Shown piece after piece: positions 8,580 through 17,867 of a stretch of 57,548 nucleotides of DNA. Source of the stretch: Mycobacterium sp. (lineage in GTDB: Bacteria; Actinomycetota; Actinomycetes; Mycobacteriales; Mycobacteriaceae); NCBI GenBank assembly GCA_021732005.1, contig JAKFVT010000064.1, forward strand, positions 1 through 57,548, read 5' to 3'. The notes under the pieces were generated by a model, which was given only the letters and a program-made list of their open reading frames with translations, was not told the origin of the DNA and searched no databases. A program made the position numbers and the translations under genes. The stretch's first letter is position 1, and each line of letters opens with the position of its first letter.

Positions 8580-9449
8580 TCAGTCGACGTATTCGGCTGA
8601 GCCGTCGTCGAGCACGACGCGCGTGTTGGAACCGTCGGGCCCGCCGGCCTCGGTGCGATACACCGCCCGGCCCGGCTCGGTGCGCCAGATCGACGTCGTC
8701 AACGTCTCACCCGGGAAGACCGGCGAAGTGAACCGTGCGCTGACCGCGGTCAGCTTAGCCGCGTCGTTGCCTGCGAGCTCGGCCAGCAGCGCCCGGCCGG
8801 CGAACCCATAGGTGCACAGCCCGTGCAGGATCGGCCTGTCGAACCCGGCCATCTCGCGGGCGAACCAGGGGTCGCTGTGCAGCGGATTGCGGTCGCCTGA
8901 CAACCGATAGATCAACGCCTGATCGCCGCGGGTCGAATAGGCGATACGGGCGTCCGGTTCGCGGTCGGGGAATTCGGGGGCCTGCGGACGTTGTCCCGGC
9001 TGCCCGCCGAAGCCGCCCTCGCCGCGGATGACAGCGGTCGACAAGGTCTCGGCGATCAGCTTGCCGGTGGCCGGATCGGTGCCCTTGCCCCGCATCACGA
9101 TGATGGCGTTCTTGCCCTCGCCCTTGTCTTGGATGTCGGCCACCTCGGAGACCACCGACAGCTGACCGGAGGCGGGCAGCGGTGCGTGCAAGCGGATCTC
9201 CTGCGAGCCGTGCAGCAGCATGCCCCAGTTGAACGACCCGACCTTGGTGGCGGCCCCGAACGCCGGGCAGCAGATGACCGCGAACGTCGGCAAGACCTGC
9301 TGGGTGATGTCGTGGCTGTTATCGGTGGTGAAGGCCAGATCGTCGGTACCCGCACCCACACCGAGCGCATAGAGCATCGTGTCGCGATCGGTCCACTGGT
9401 AGGGCTGAGGGTCGGTGACCGCTCCGATTGCCGTGGGGTCGATGGCCAT
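8580..9449 (-). CDS. htdY: (3R)-hydroxyacyl-thioester dehydratase, MaoC-like double hotdog
   Basis: The enzyme dehydrates or hydrates 3-hydroxyacyl/enoyl-CoA (or ACP) substrates in fatty-acid metabolism. The 289-residue protein is a double-hotdog MaoC-like dehydratase. The C-terminal hotdog has the hydratase-2 motif YRLSGDRNPLHSDPWF near residues 192-207, with the Asp and His of the catalytic pair. The N-terminal hotdog contains ITQQVLPTFAVI and lacks those residues, as expected. Length and position (before lpqD and acrA1) match Rv3389c as I recall it. An upstream extension is open, but ATG 9449 has AGGAG eight bases upstream and begins MAIDPTAIG, so it was chosen. The gene is divergent from lpqD with a 91-base gap. 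Confidence 0.9.
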   Translation of the reverse strand: MAIDPTAIGAVTDPQPYQWTDRDTMLYALGVGAGTDDLAFTTDNSHDITQQVLPTFAVICCPAFGAATKVGSFNWGMLLHGSQEIRLHAPLPASGQLSVVSEVADIQDKGEGKNAIIVMRGKGTDPATGKLIAETLSTAVIRGEGGFGGQPGQRPQAPEFPDREPDARIAYSTRGDQALIYRLSGDRNPLHSDPWFAREMAGFDRPILHGLCTYGFAGRALLAELAGNDAAKLTAVSARFTSPVFPGETLTTSIWRTEPGRAVYRTEAGGPDGSNTRVVLDDGSAEYVD

Positions 9450-9540
9450 TGCCGCTCCTGAGGTCGTGGATGGAGAAACTCCATAGTCGCACTGGCCAGA
9501 ATCGCGCCCACCACAGCGGTGGACAAGGCACGCTAGGAAG

Positions 9541-10248
9541 ATGCATCTTCTGCGCGCCCGGACCCTCGTCTCGCTGATCGCCGCTTTCCTGGCGGCCGTG
9601 CTCCTCGCCAGCTGCAGTTCCGACACCCCGCACGATCGCACGATCACCCTGACGTTCATCCGTCATGCCGAGTCGGAAGCCAACGCGGCCGGGGTGATCG
9701 ACACGTCCGTGCCCGGACCGTCGCTGACCGAGGCCGGCGAGCAGCAGGCCACCGCGGCGGCCAACCGGTTGAAGAGCAATGGGTACGACGGCGTCTACGC
9801 CTCGGACATGGTGCGCACCCAGCAGACCGCCGCGCCGATGGCCAAGGCCCTCGGCAAGCAGGTCACCGTGCTGCCGGGTCTCAACGAAATCTCGGCCGGG
9901 TGGTTCGACGGCGGCAACGTGAAGAACGCCGCCGCGACGTACATGGTCGCCCCGGCCGACTGGCTGCGCGGGGACACCGACTTCAGCATTCCCGGATCGG
10001 TCAGCGGCGCCGAGTTCAACGGCAAGTTCACCGGCGCGGTGCAGCGCATCTACGAGAGCGGCAACAACAAGCCCGTCGCGTTCTCCAGTGCCGCGTCAAT
10101 CATGTTGTGGACGTTGATGAATGCGCGCAACGCCAAGGACAGCCTCGCGACGGATCATCCGCTGCCCAACACCGGCCGGGTGGTGGTGACCGGCAATCCG
10201 GTGATGGGCTGGACGCTCGTGGATTGGGACGGCATCACCTCGTTCTGA
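9541..10248 (+). CDS. lpqD: LpqD: histidine phosphatase family lipoprotein
   Basis: A 235-residue exported lipoprotein. The N-terminus is basic then hydrophobic (SLIAAFLAAVLL) and ends in the lipobox LASC, which makes Cys25 the predicted lipid-modified residue. The mature part is a phosphoglycerate mutase-like histidine phosphatase: the catalytic RHAE starts at residue 41 (FIRHAESEANAAG), and the ASDMVRTQQTA segment matches the second conserved arginine region. The usual second catalytic His motif (GHGG-like) is not evident: the equivalent region reads KPVAFSSAASIMLWTL. If that alignment is right, activity could be altered. AGGAAG lies directly before the ATG. A thioesterase gene follows after one base, so the two are probably co-transcribed. 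Confidence 0.88.
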   Translation: MHLLRARTLVSLIAAFLAAVLLASCSSDTPHDRTITLTFIRHAESEANAAGVIDTSVPGPSLTEAGEQQATAAANRLKSNGYDGVYASDMVRTQQTAAPMAKALGKQVTVLPGLNEISAGWFDGGNVKNAAATYMVAPADWLRGDTDFSIPGSVSGAEFNGKFTGAVQRIYESGNNKPVAFSSAASIMLWTLMNARNAKDSLATDHPLPNTGRVVVTGNPVMGWTLVDWDGITSF

Positions 10249-10249
10249 G

Positions 10250-10657
10250 ATGACGCAGATGGGGTTCGGCATGCCGCTGCGGGTGCGGTACGTCGAATGC
10301 GACATGCCGGGCCGGGTTTTCAACGGCCACTACCTGACCTGGTTCGACATGGCCATCAACGAGGCCATCCGCGACATCTTCGGCGACTACCAGGTGCTGC
10401 TCGACGGGGGCATCGACTTCGTGGTGGCAGCGGCGGAGCTGCAGTTCCGCCAGCCGGCGCGGTTCGACGACGAGCTGGTGGTCGGCGTCGGCTTCGAGCC
10501 TGTGGGCCGGACGTCGCTGAGCAGCCGCTTCGCCATCCACCGCGGTGAGGACCTGATCGCCGAGGCGACGATGATCCACGTCTGCGTCGACGCGGTGACG
10601 TTCGAGAAGCGGCCGTGGCCGGACTGGTTCCGGGAGCGAATGTCGTCAGCGTGTTGA
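10250..10657 (+). CDS. 4HBT-type acyl-CoA thioesterase
   Basis: A small 135-residue single-hotdog protein of the 4-hydroxybenzoyl-CoA thioesterase/YbgC group. Near the N-terminus it has VRYVECDMPGRVFNGHYLTWFDMAINEAI, matching the family pattern in which Asp18 (ECDMPG) is the catalytic acid followed by the N-G/N-Y-x-W helix. The later part (RTSLSSRFAIHRGEDLIAEATMIHVCVD) forms the expected beta-sheet. The ATG begins one base after the lpqD stop, so translation is probably coupled. It may hydrolyse acyl-CoA produced near htdY/acrA1 function, but the substrate cannot be read from the sequence. Confidence 0.85.
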   Translation: MTQMGFGMPLRVRYVECDMPGRVFNGHYLTWFDMAINEAIRDIFGDYQVLLDGGIDFVVAAAELQFRQPARFDDELVVGVGFEPVGRTSLSSRFAIHRGEDLIAEATMIHVCVDAVTFEKRPWPDWFRERMSSAC

Positions 10658-10688
10658 CCGCGGCACGATCGGCGATCAATGATGGCCC

Positions 10689-12506
10689 ATGCGCTATGTC
10701 GTTACCGGCGGTACCGGGTTCATCGGGCGCCGGGTCGTAGCCCGGCTACTCGACAGTCGCGATGACGCCGAGGTATGGACGTCGGCAGACGACCGGCCGG
10801 AGCGAGCCGACCATGTCATCAACTGCCGGACGGCCGACACCGAGTCGGCCGTGGCGCTCGCACGGGAACTCGGCGCGACGCTGCATCAGCTGTCCTCGGT
10901 CATGGTGGCCGGCGACTTCAGGGGCGAGTTCACCGAGGACGATGTCGACGTCGGCCAGCAGCTGCCCACCCGCCGCCACCGGGCGGCGTTCGAGGCGGAG
11001 CAACGGGTGCGGTCCTCGGATGCACGGTTCCGCATCTACCGAGCGGGGGTGGTCGTCGGCGACTCGCGCACCGGCGAAATCGACCGGATCACCGGCCCGT
11101 ACCACCTCTTTGGGCTGCTGGCCCGGTTGGCGGCACTGCCGTCGTTCACGCCGATACTGCTGCCGGACCTCGGTCGGATCAACATCGTCCCGGTCGACTA
11201 TGTCGCCGCCGCGATGGTGGAACTCATCCATGCCGACGGCCGCGACGGGCAGACGTTCCACCTGACCGCGGCCGAGTCAGTGGGTCTGCGCCAGATCTAC
11301 CGGAGCGTGGCCCGCTGTGCCGGGCTGCCGCCACTGCGCGGCGGGCTCCCCCGCCAGATGGCCAGGCCGCTGCTCGCGGCCCACGGGCGGGCGAAAGTGT
11401 TGCGGGACATGGCGGTAACGCAGCTCGGCGTACCGCCGGAGGCCATCGACACTCTGCAGACCGCGGCCGTGTTTGGTTCGGACTCGACCCGAAAGGCATT
11501 GCTCCCCAGCGGGATCGAGCCGCCGGCATTCTCCGCCTATGCCCCGGTGTTGTGGCGGTACTGGGCTGCGCACCTCGACCCCGAGCGCACCGGCCCCGAT
11601 TCCGACGGACCGCTGGCCGGCAGACACGTGATCATCACGGGTGCGTCCAGCGGCATCGGCCGGGCCTCGGCCGTGGCGGTGGCAGCCCGAGGCGCCACCG
11701 TGTTCGCGTTGGCGCGCAACAGTGAAGCGCTCCACGAGCTGGTCGACGACATCACCGCCGACGGCGGCCAGGCCTTCGCCTTCAGCTGCGACATCACCGA
11801 CGCCGAATCCGTCGACACGACGATCGCGGAGATACTCGGCCGATTCGGCCACGTCGACTATCTGGTGAACAATGCGGGCCGTTCAATCCGCCGGTCGGTG
11901 ACCGCCTCGACCGACCGGCTGCACGACTACGAACGGGTGATGGCGGTCAACTATTTCGGCGCGGTGCGAATGGTGTTGGCGCTGCTGCCGCACTGGCGGG
12001 CACGCCGGTTCGGCCACGTGGTCAACGTGTCCAGCGCCGGAGTACAGGCCCGCAACCCCAAGTACAGCTCGTACCTGCCGACCAAAGCCGCGCTCGACGC
12101 GTTCACCGACGTGGTGGCCTCGGAGACGTTGTCGGACAACATCACCTTCACCACGATCCACATGCCGCTGGTGAAGACGCCGATGATCGCGCCGTCGGGC
12201 CGGCTGAACCCGGTGCCGCCGATCAGCGCCGAACACGCGGCGGCGATGGTGGTGCGCGCACTGGTGGACAAGCCGGTCCGGATCGACACCCCGCTGGGGA
12301 CGCTCGCCGACGTCGGCCAGTACTTCACCCCGAAGCTGGCCCGCCGGGTCCTGCACCAGCTCTATCTGGGCTACCCCGACTCGCCCGCCGCCCGCGGCGA
12401 GGGTCGGCGCCCGTCGGCGCCCGGTCCGCGCCTGCCGGTGATCAGGCTTCGCACTCCGCGCCCGGTCAAACAGGTCGTGCGTCTGGTACCCGGCGTGCAT
12501 TGGTGA
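10689..12506 (+). CDS. acrA1: AcrA1-like multidomain short-chain dehydrogenase / fatty acyl-CoA reductase
   Basis: A 605-residue fusion of two Rossmann domains. Residues 1-300 form an extended SDR/epimerase-like module beginning VVTGGTGFIGRR, of the type seen in thioester reductases. From about 305 a classical SDR follows: LAGRHVIITGASSGIGRAS, VDYLVNNAGRSIRRS, then catalytic Ser near 447 and YLPTK (Tyr462, Lys466). This matches mycobacterial AcrA1 (Rv3391), annotated as reducing fatty acyl-CoA to aldehyde, possibly for wax ester or lipid synthesis; M. tuberculosis AcrA1 is about 650 residues. The C-terminus is basic and proline-rich (RRPSAPGPRLPVIRLRTPRP). It starts 31 bases after the thioesterase gene, so a shared transcript is possible. 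In M. tuberculosis a cyclopropane synthase follows; that gene is absent here. Confidence 0.85.
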   Translation: MRYVVTGGTGFIGRRVVARLLDSRDDAEVWTSADDRPERADHVINCRTADTESAVALARELGATLHQLSSVMVAGDFRGEFTEDDVDVGQQLPTRRHRAAFEAEQRVRSSDARFRIYRAGVVVGDSRTGEIDRITGPYHLFGLLARLAALPSFTPILLPDLGRINIVPVDYVAAAMVELIHADGRDGQTFHLTAAESVGLRQIYRSVARCAGLPPLRGGLPRQMARPLLAAHGRAKVLRDMAVTQLGVPPEAIDTLQTAAVFGSDSTRKALLPSGIEPPAFSAYAPVLWRYWAAHLDPERTGPDSDGPLAGRHVIITGASSGIGRASAVAVAARGATVFALARNSEALHELVDDITADGGQAFAFSCDITDAESVDTTIAEILGRFGHVDYLVNNAGRSIRRSVTASTDRLHDYERVMAVNYFGAVRMVLALLPHWRARRFGHVVNVSSAGVQARNPKYSSYLPTKAALDAFTDVVASETLSDNITFTTIHMPLVKTPMIAPSGRLNPVPPISAEHAAAMVVRALVDKPVRIDTPLGTLADVGQYFTPKLARRVLHQLYLGYPDSPAARGEGRRPSAPGPRLPVIRLRTPRPVKQVVRLVPGVHW

Positions 12507-12565
12507 ACTCAGCCAGTTCATAGCTACATCCAACGGCGGGCCCGGTCGGCACTTAGGCTGACCGC

Positions 12566-15178
12566 ATGGGGACGGGCTGGCAGCTATTGGAGCGGCCGGC
12601 CAAGCACGAGGTCATCAGGGCAGCGCTAGCCGACAGCGAAGCCGCCGGTGTGGTGATCACCGGTGCGGCCGGGGTCGGCAAGACGACATTGGCCCGGTCG
12701 GTCACCGCCTCACTGCCGGGCCGCGCCCGCTGGGCCGCCTGCACCACATCGTCGAGCAGCATCCCGCTGGGCGCGTTCGCCCAATGGGTTACACCCACCG
12801 AAGCGCGGGATCCGATCGAGCTGCTCGTCTCGGCACGGCAGTCCCTGCTGGCCGACGGTCCCGCGGTGATCGGTGTGGACGACGCGCACCTACTCGACCA
12901 GCTGTCGGCCACGTTGCTCCACCAGATCGCCGTCGAACGCACCGGGTCGATCGTCGCGACGGTCCGCAGTGGAGAACCCGTCCCCGATTCGGTGATGACG
13001 CTGTGGAAGGACGGCTACCTGCACCGCGTCGATCTGGAGCCGTTCAGCAGGGAGGAATGCATCGCCCTGGTCGAATCAGTGCTCGGCGGCACCCTGGAGG
13101 AGCTCAGCGCCAACGTCATCTGGTCACAGTCGGGCGGCAACCCGCTGTTCCTGCGGCACATGGTGGAGGCGGCGCTGGAGGCCGGCACCCTGAGCGATGT
13201 CAAAGGCGTCTGGCAGTTGCGCGGGGCGACGACGGTGTCGTCCGGTCTCGCGACCCTGTTGGAAAGCCGCTTCGACAACGCCGACCCCGATGCGGTCACG
13301 GCGTTGCGACTGCTGTCGCTGTGCGAGCCGCTGGACCTCGACGCGCTGGTCGAGCTGGCCGGTGAGCAGGCGATCGACGCGGCCGAAAAGGCACAGCTGA
13401 TCCGGATCGACCGGGACGGCCCGACGCTGGCCGCACGCATCAGCCATCCGCTCTACGGGGATGTCATACGTCGCCAGATCGGAACGGCATCGGCCCGGAT
13501 GCTCCGCGGCCAGATCGTCACCGTACTGAACCGGCGGAAGCCGACATCGGTGGCCGGGCGGATCAGGCTCGCGGAGCTCTATCTGGACAGCGACCAGACC
13601 GCCGACACCGGACTGTTGGTCGCCGCGGCCAAGGACGCGGTGTCGCTGGCCAACGCCCCGCTGGGAGAACGCCTGGCGCGCACCGCATTCGGGCGTGAAG
13701 TCGGGATGCGACCCGCGCACCTGCTGTCGCGGGCACTGATGTGGCAGGGCCGGCCCGCCGAGGCCGACGAGATCTTGGCCCGATTCGACCCCGACGACCT
13801 CGATGAGGGTCAGCTGCTGCTGTGGGGTGTTCCGCGGGCGTCGATCGTGTTCTGGTCACTCGGTGAGGTCGCGCGCGCCCACGAGGTGATGGAGTTGCTG
13901 CGGAGCCGGGTCACCGATCCGGTCCTGCGGCCGATGGTCGACGCGGCCGACGCCGCGTTCACGATCTTCGAGAACAAGCTGCCCGAAGGTCTGGCCAAAG
14001 CCGAGGCGGTGTTGTCCGATCCCGCGGCCCCTGAACAAGCGGTCGAGACCGCCGCCTTCGTGGCCGGGATGGCGATGCCGCTGGCCGGACGCGGCGATGA
14101 GTTCACCGCGATCGTGGCGCGCTGCTTCGACACCCAGAAGTCGACCGATGGTCTGATCCGCATGCTCGCCCGGTACGGCGAGGTGCTGGCGCTGGTGCAT
14201 ACCGGCGAACTCGACAAGGCCGAAACGCAGGCCGCGAACTACGCCGAGTTTTCTTCGTCAGGAGAGTTTCTCGGGTGGGCGATCGCCAAGACGATGGCCG
14301 GTTTGGTGGCCATCTACCGGGGCCGGTTCGCCGATGCGATTCCGACACTCGAGCAGGCGCTGGCGGCGTTCAACGCGGAGAACTCGCTGCCGTGGCGGCT
14401 GCCGGGCCGGCTGTTGCTGGCCCGCGCCTATGCCGGCCTGGGCCGAGCCGATGACGCCGAGCGGGTACTGACCGAGGCCGCCGAGCACGTCGGCCCCTCG
14501 GTGGCACTGTTCGATCCTCAGGTGTTGGTGACCAAGGCATGGATCGCCGCGGCACGCGGCGGGGGGCGCCGCGCCGTCGAACTGTCCCGCGCGGCCGCTG
14601 ACGCCGCGCACCGCAGCGGGCAGCTGGCGGTGGAGGCCGAGGCATTGCACGACGCGGCCCGCTTCGGCGACCGCAGACTGGCGAAGCGGCTGCAGTCGCT
14701 GGTGGCGGGTGTCGATGGTCCGCTGCCGCAGCTGTATGCCCACCACGCCGCAGCAGTGGCGGACTCCGACGGCGACGCGCTGGACGCGGTCAGCGTCGAG
14801 TTCGAACGCGCCGGGCTGTTGCTGTCGGCCGCCGACGCCGCCGCACAGGCGGCCGCGAGCCATCAGCAGCGCCATGACCGCCGCAAAGAGATCGAATCAG
14901 TAACGCGGGCAATGCGTTTGGTCGCCTTGTGCGGTGGCGCCTCCTCCCCCGCGATCCGGGCCGCGGCGCGACCACTGCCGGTGACCGCGCGTGAACTCGA
15001 GGTCGCCGAGCTGGTTGCCGCCGGGCTGTCCAACCGCGAAATCGCCCAGCAGCTGTCAGTTTCGGTACGCACCGTGGAGGGACACGTGTACCGGGCGTGT
15101 CTGAAACTCGGTGTGTCCGATCGCGATGGGCTCGCCGCCATCATCCGCCCACGCGGTACGCGCGATCCGCAGAGTTGA
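12566..15178 (+). CDS. Large ATP-binding LuxR-family transcriptional regulator (LAL type)
   Basis: At 870 residues it has the usual LAL layout. An AAA/STAND ATPase lies at the N-terminus, with Walker A GAAGVGKTT (about 33-41) and Walker B VIGVDDAHL (about 101-109). A long helical repeat region (about 330-790) follows, containing TPR-like segments such as LLARAYAGLGRADDAERVL. A C-terminal LuxR helix-turn-helix comes last (TARELEVAELVAAGLSNREIAQQLSVSVRTVEGHV, written here only as key parts: TARELEV, GLSNREIA, VRTVEGHV; about 806-860). Such proteins act as ligand- and ATP-dependent transcription activators; the inducer and targets cannot be inferred. It follows acrA1 on the same strand after 59 bases but has no clear regulatory partner. 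Confidence 0.88.
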   Translation: MGTGWQLLERPAKHEVIRAALADSEAAGVVITGAAGVGKTTLARSVTASLPGRARWAACTTSSSSIPLGAFAQWVTPTEARDPIELLVSARQSLLADGPAVIGVDDAHLLDQLSATLLHQIAVERTGSIVATVRSGEPVPDSVMTLWKDGYLHRVDLEPFSREECIALVESVLGGTLEELSANVIWSQSGGNPLFLRHMVEAALEAGTLSDVKGVWQLRGATTVSSGLATLLESRFDNADPDAVTALRLLSLCEPLDLDALVELAGEQAIDAAEKAQLIRIDRDGPTLAARISHPLYGDVIRRQIGTASARMLRGQIVTVLNRRKPTSVAGRIRLAELYLDSDQTADTGLLVAAAKDAVSLANAPLGERLARTAFGREVGMRPAHLLSRALMWQGRPAEADEILARFDPDDLDEGQLLLWGVPRASIVFWSLGEVARAHEVMELLRSRVTDPVLRPMVDAADAAFTIFENKLPEGLAKAEAVLSDPAAPEQAVETAAFVAGMAMPLAGRGDEFTAIVARCFDTQKSTDGLIRMLARYGEVLALVHTGELDKAETQAANYAEFSSSGEFLGWAIAKTMAGLVAIYRGRFADAIPTLEQALAAFNAENSLPWRLPGRLLLARAYAGLGRADDAERVLTEAAEHVGPSVALFDPQVLVTKAWIAAARGGGRRAVELSRAAADAAHRSGQLAVEAEALHDAARFGDRRLAKRLQSLVAGVDGPLPQLYAHHAAAVADSDGDALDAVSVEFERAGLLLSAADAAAQAAASHQQRHDRRKEIESVTRAMRLVALCGGASSPAIRAAARPLPVTARELEVAELVAAGLSNREIAQQLSVSVRTVEGHVYRACLKLGVSDRDGLAAIIRPRGTRDPQS

Positions 15179-15203
15179 CGCCCGGGCAGGTATCGTTACC
15201 GCG

Positions 15204-16289
15204 GTGAGCGTCGGGGATGACGTCGGAGAAGACCGAGCTACGGCCCTGCCCGTTTTCGCCGATGTGGACACCGGCGTCGACGATGCGATGGCACTGGTGT
15301 ACCTGCTGGCAAGCGCCGATGCGGACCTCGTCGGCATCGCCTCCACCGGTGGCAATGTCGACGTGGATCAGGTGTGCCGCAACAACCTCGGGTTACTCGA
15401 GCTGTGTGGAGCGCCCGCGATCCCGGTGTCCCGGGGCGCCGATCAACCGCTGAGCACCGCGATGCGCACCGCCGAAGACACCCACGGCCCGGCCGGGTTG
15501 GGCTACGCCGAATTGCCCCTGCATCAACGCGAACTCACCAGCTATGACTCGGCCGAGGCCTGGGTGCGCGCCGCGCACGCTCTACCGGGCGAGCTCATCG
15601 GTCTGGTCACCGGACCGATGACCAACCTCGCACTGGCTGTGCGTGATGAACCGAACCTTCCGTCGCTGTTGCGCCGGCTGGTGATCATGGGCGGGGCGTT
15701 CGACTACCGCGGCAACACCACTCCGGTTGCCGAATGGAACATCAGCGTCGACCCGGAGGCCGCAGCCGAGGTGTTCGACGCCTGGGGGCGGGCCGCGGAT
15801 GCCGATACGATTGCCCCGCATCAGCTTCCGATCGTGTGCGGGCTGAACCTGACCGAGAACATCGCGCTGACACCGAAGATCCTGAGCCGCCTGGCCACCG
15901 CGGCGGACACCGCCACCACCGCGATGAGCGTGCTCGACGCGCGGGGTACCCGGTCGACGGCCGACAACGGTGTGATCCGCGCGCTCGAGGACGCGATGCG
16001 GTTCTATTTCGAGTTTCACTTCGACCAGGGCGAGGGCTATCTGGCGCATCTGCACGACCCACTGGCCGCGGCGGTGGCGCTGGACCCCGGGCTGATCCAA
16101 ACACGCGCGACGACCGTGGATGTCGAACTCACCGGAACGCTGACCCGCGGCATGACCATCGCCGACTGGAGCCGAAGGTGGGACCGGGAGCCCAACGCGC
16201 ACGTCGGCGTCGGGGTCGATCCCGAGGCGTTCTTCGACCGGTTCATCGACCGGGTGGGGCCGTTCGCCCGCCGGCTTGCTCATTCGTAG
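15204..16289 (+). CDS. iunH: Inosine-uridine preferring nucleoside hydrolase
   Basis: This enzyme hydrolyses the N-glycosidic bond of ribonucleosides for purine/pyrimidine salvage. The Ca2+-binding aspartate cluster DVDTGVDDA lies near residues 20-28, the hallmark of the family. Further family segments are LVTGPMTNLALAV, VIMGGAFDYRGNTTPVAEWNISVDPEA and LHDPLAAAVALDP, the last carrying a conserved Asp. GTG 15204 gives 361 residues; upstream in-frame codons reach back into the regulator gene and were not used. The final ten bases overlap the 3' end of imuB on the other strand. Same position as Rv3393 next to imuB in M. tuberculosis. Whether it is intracellular is not contradicted by any signal peptide. 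Confidence 0.9.
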   Translation: MSVGDDVGEDRATALPVFADVDTGVDDAMALVYLLASADADLVGIASTGGNVDVDQVCRNNLGLLELCGAPAIPVSRGADQPLSTAMRTAEDTHGPAGLGYAELPLHQRELTSYDSAEAWVRAAHALPGELIGLVTGPMTNLALAVRDEPNLPSLLRRLVIMGGAFDYRGNTTPVAEWNISVDPEAAAEVFDAWGRAADADTIAPHQLPIVCGLNLTENIALTPKILSRLATAADTATTAMSVLDARGTRSTADNGVIRALEDAMRFYFEFHFDQGEGYLAHLHDPLAAAVALDPGLIQTRATTVDVELTGTLTRGMTIADWSRRWDREPNAHVGVGVDPEAFFDRFIDRVGPFARRLAHS

Positions 16290-17866
16290 ACGCCTTCCAG
16301 ATACCACCGGCGCTGCCGGTAACACAGCAGCAGTGCGGTTTCCGGCGCACCGGGCCGGCTGTCCACCAGCACCTGAGCGCGCGCCGTGCGGCCGGCCCTG
16401 GACTGTTGGCTGTGATCCCACCACCGTTCGTCCACCGACCACGGGCCGGCCCACCAGCTCAGTGCACCCTGGTAATGGTGGCCCGCACCGTCCAATCGCG
16501 CAGGCTCGGCCGTGAACATCCCGCGGCCGGTGACTCGGACCGGATTACCTTGGGCATCAAGCAATTCCACCGGATCATCCAAGATCACCACCGGGGCGGG
16601 CTCGGGGAGCCGGCCTGGCCACGGCCGGTCGGGGGCGGCCCTGGGTACCAGCTCGTCGCCGAGCGGGGTCAACGTGATGCGCTCGGCGGGACCACGGCCA
16701 CCGGACAACACCGGCAGCTGGACGGCTTCCTGGCCCAGCAAGCCCTGCACCCGAACCAGCGCCCGGCGCGCCCGCAGTCGGTCTTCTTCGCCTACACCGC
16801 CCCATAGCGGAAGCTGAAGTGCTTCTGCGGAAACAACTTCCACCGGATGCAGTCGCAGCATCGCCACCGGCGAGTTCGGGCGATCGTCGGGTCGGCGTTG
16901 GTTGAGCCAGCCGTCGAGCTGCCAGCGCACCCGATCGGCGGTGGCGTCCTCGGTCAGCGGTTCGGCGCAGCGCCACACCCGGGTCAGCTCACCGCCATTC
17001 GCAGTGACGGCGTGGATGGCGAGCCTGGTACATCCCACCCCGGCAGCCTCCAGGCTGCGATGCAGGGCGCCGGCCAGCGTCCGGCCGGCGAATGCCGCTG
17101 CGTCAACCCGGTCGACCGGCGGGTCGCAATTCAGTACCGCATCCAGGTCGGCAGCCGGCTCACGGCCGGACGGCCCGCGTACCGGTTCCCCCCGGGCGAA
17201 GCGGTGCGCGGCCACCGCATCGGCCCCGAACCGGGAAGCGACATCGCTGCGCGACAACGCCGCGAACTGACCGAGGTTGCGAATACCCATGCGCCACAAC
17301 AGATCGGCCAGTTCCTCCCGACCAGGACCAGACAGGCTGGGCTCGCCGGACAGCTGACGGATGGACAGCGCCGAGAGGAATCTGGCATCCCCACCGGGCT
17401 CGAGTACCCGGCCGGCGCGGGCGGCGAAGACCGCCGTCGGCAGCTGATCGGCGATCCCCACCTGACATTCGGCACCGGCCGCGGCCACGGCGTCGACCAA
17501 GCGCTCGGCGGCGGCGGGTTCGGAGCCGAAGTAGCGGGCCGCGCCGCGAACCGGCAGCACCAGCAGTCCCGGCCGCAGTACCTCGGCGCGGGGCACCACT
17601 TCGTCGACCGCAGCCGTCACCCCTTCGAAGTAGCGGGCGTCGCGGGCCGGGTCGGCGGTGACCACGTGCAGTTGCGGGCACCGGGCTTGCGCCTCGCGCC
17701 GGCGCAGCGTGCGCCGCACCCCGGCGGCGCGGGCGGCGGCCGAGCAGGCGATGACCCGGTTGGCCAGGGTGACCGCGACCGGGGCCGTCGCCGGCAGTCC
17801 GGCCGCCGCGGCCGCCGCCACCGCCGGCCAATCCATGCACCAGATCGCCAGCACCCGGCCGGCCAT
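16280..17866 (-). CDS. imuB: ImuB, Y-family polymerase-like mutasome adaptor
   Basis: A 528-residue Y-family polymerase relative that lacks polymerase activity and links DnaE2 and ImuA' to the beta clamp. The N-terminus reads VLAIWCMDWPAVAAAA where active Y-family enzymes have a DMDAFF-type motif, so one catalytic acidic residue is replaced by Cys. The second acidic motif (usually SIDE) reads EVLRPGLLVLPV and has lost the Asp-Glu pair. A clamp-binding-like motif, LQLPLWGG, occurs near residues 349-356, where mycobacterial ImuB has its clamp contact. The start at 17866 is one base after the imuA' stop, so the two are an operon (imuA'-imuB) under the LexA box at 18590. Matches Rv3394c in position and content. 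Confidence 0.95.
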   Translation of the reverse strand: MAGRVLAIWCMDWPAVAAAAAAGLPATAPVAVTLANRVIACSAAARAAGVRRTLRRREAQARCPQLHVVTADPARDARYFEGVTAAVDEVVPRAEVLRPGLLVLPVRGAARYFGSEPAAAERLVDAVAAAGAECQVGIADQLPTAVFAARAGRVLEPGGDARFLSALSIRQLSGEPSLSGPGREELADLLWRMGIRNLGQFAALSRSDVASRFGADAVAAHRFARGEPVRGPSGREPAADLDAVLNCDPPVDRVDAAAFAGRTLAGALHRSLEAAGVGCTRLAIHAVTANGGELTRVWRCAEPLTEDATADRVRWQLDGWLNQRRPDDRPNSPVAMLRLHPVEVVSAEALQLPLWGGVGEEDRLRARRALVRVQGLLGQEAVQLPVLSGGRGPAERITLTPLGDELVPRAAPDRPWPGRLPEPAPVVILDDPVELLDAQGNPVRVTGRGMFTAEPARLDGAGHHYQGALSWWAGPWSVDERWWDHSQQSRAGRTARAQVLVDSRPGAPETALLLCYRQRRWYLEGVYE

Positions 17867-17867
17867 G

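Noticed and set aside
17160..17840. 226-codon second minus-strand frame inside imuB
   Set aside because: The ImuB frame carries the recognised motifs and clamp-binding site; the other frame is Arg/Gly-rich shadow.
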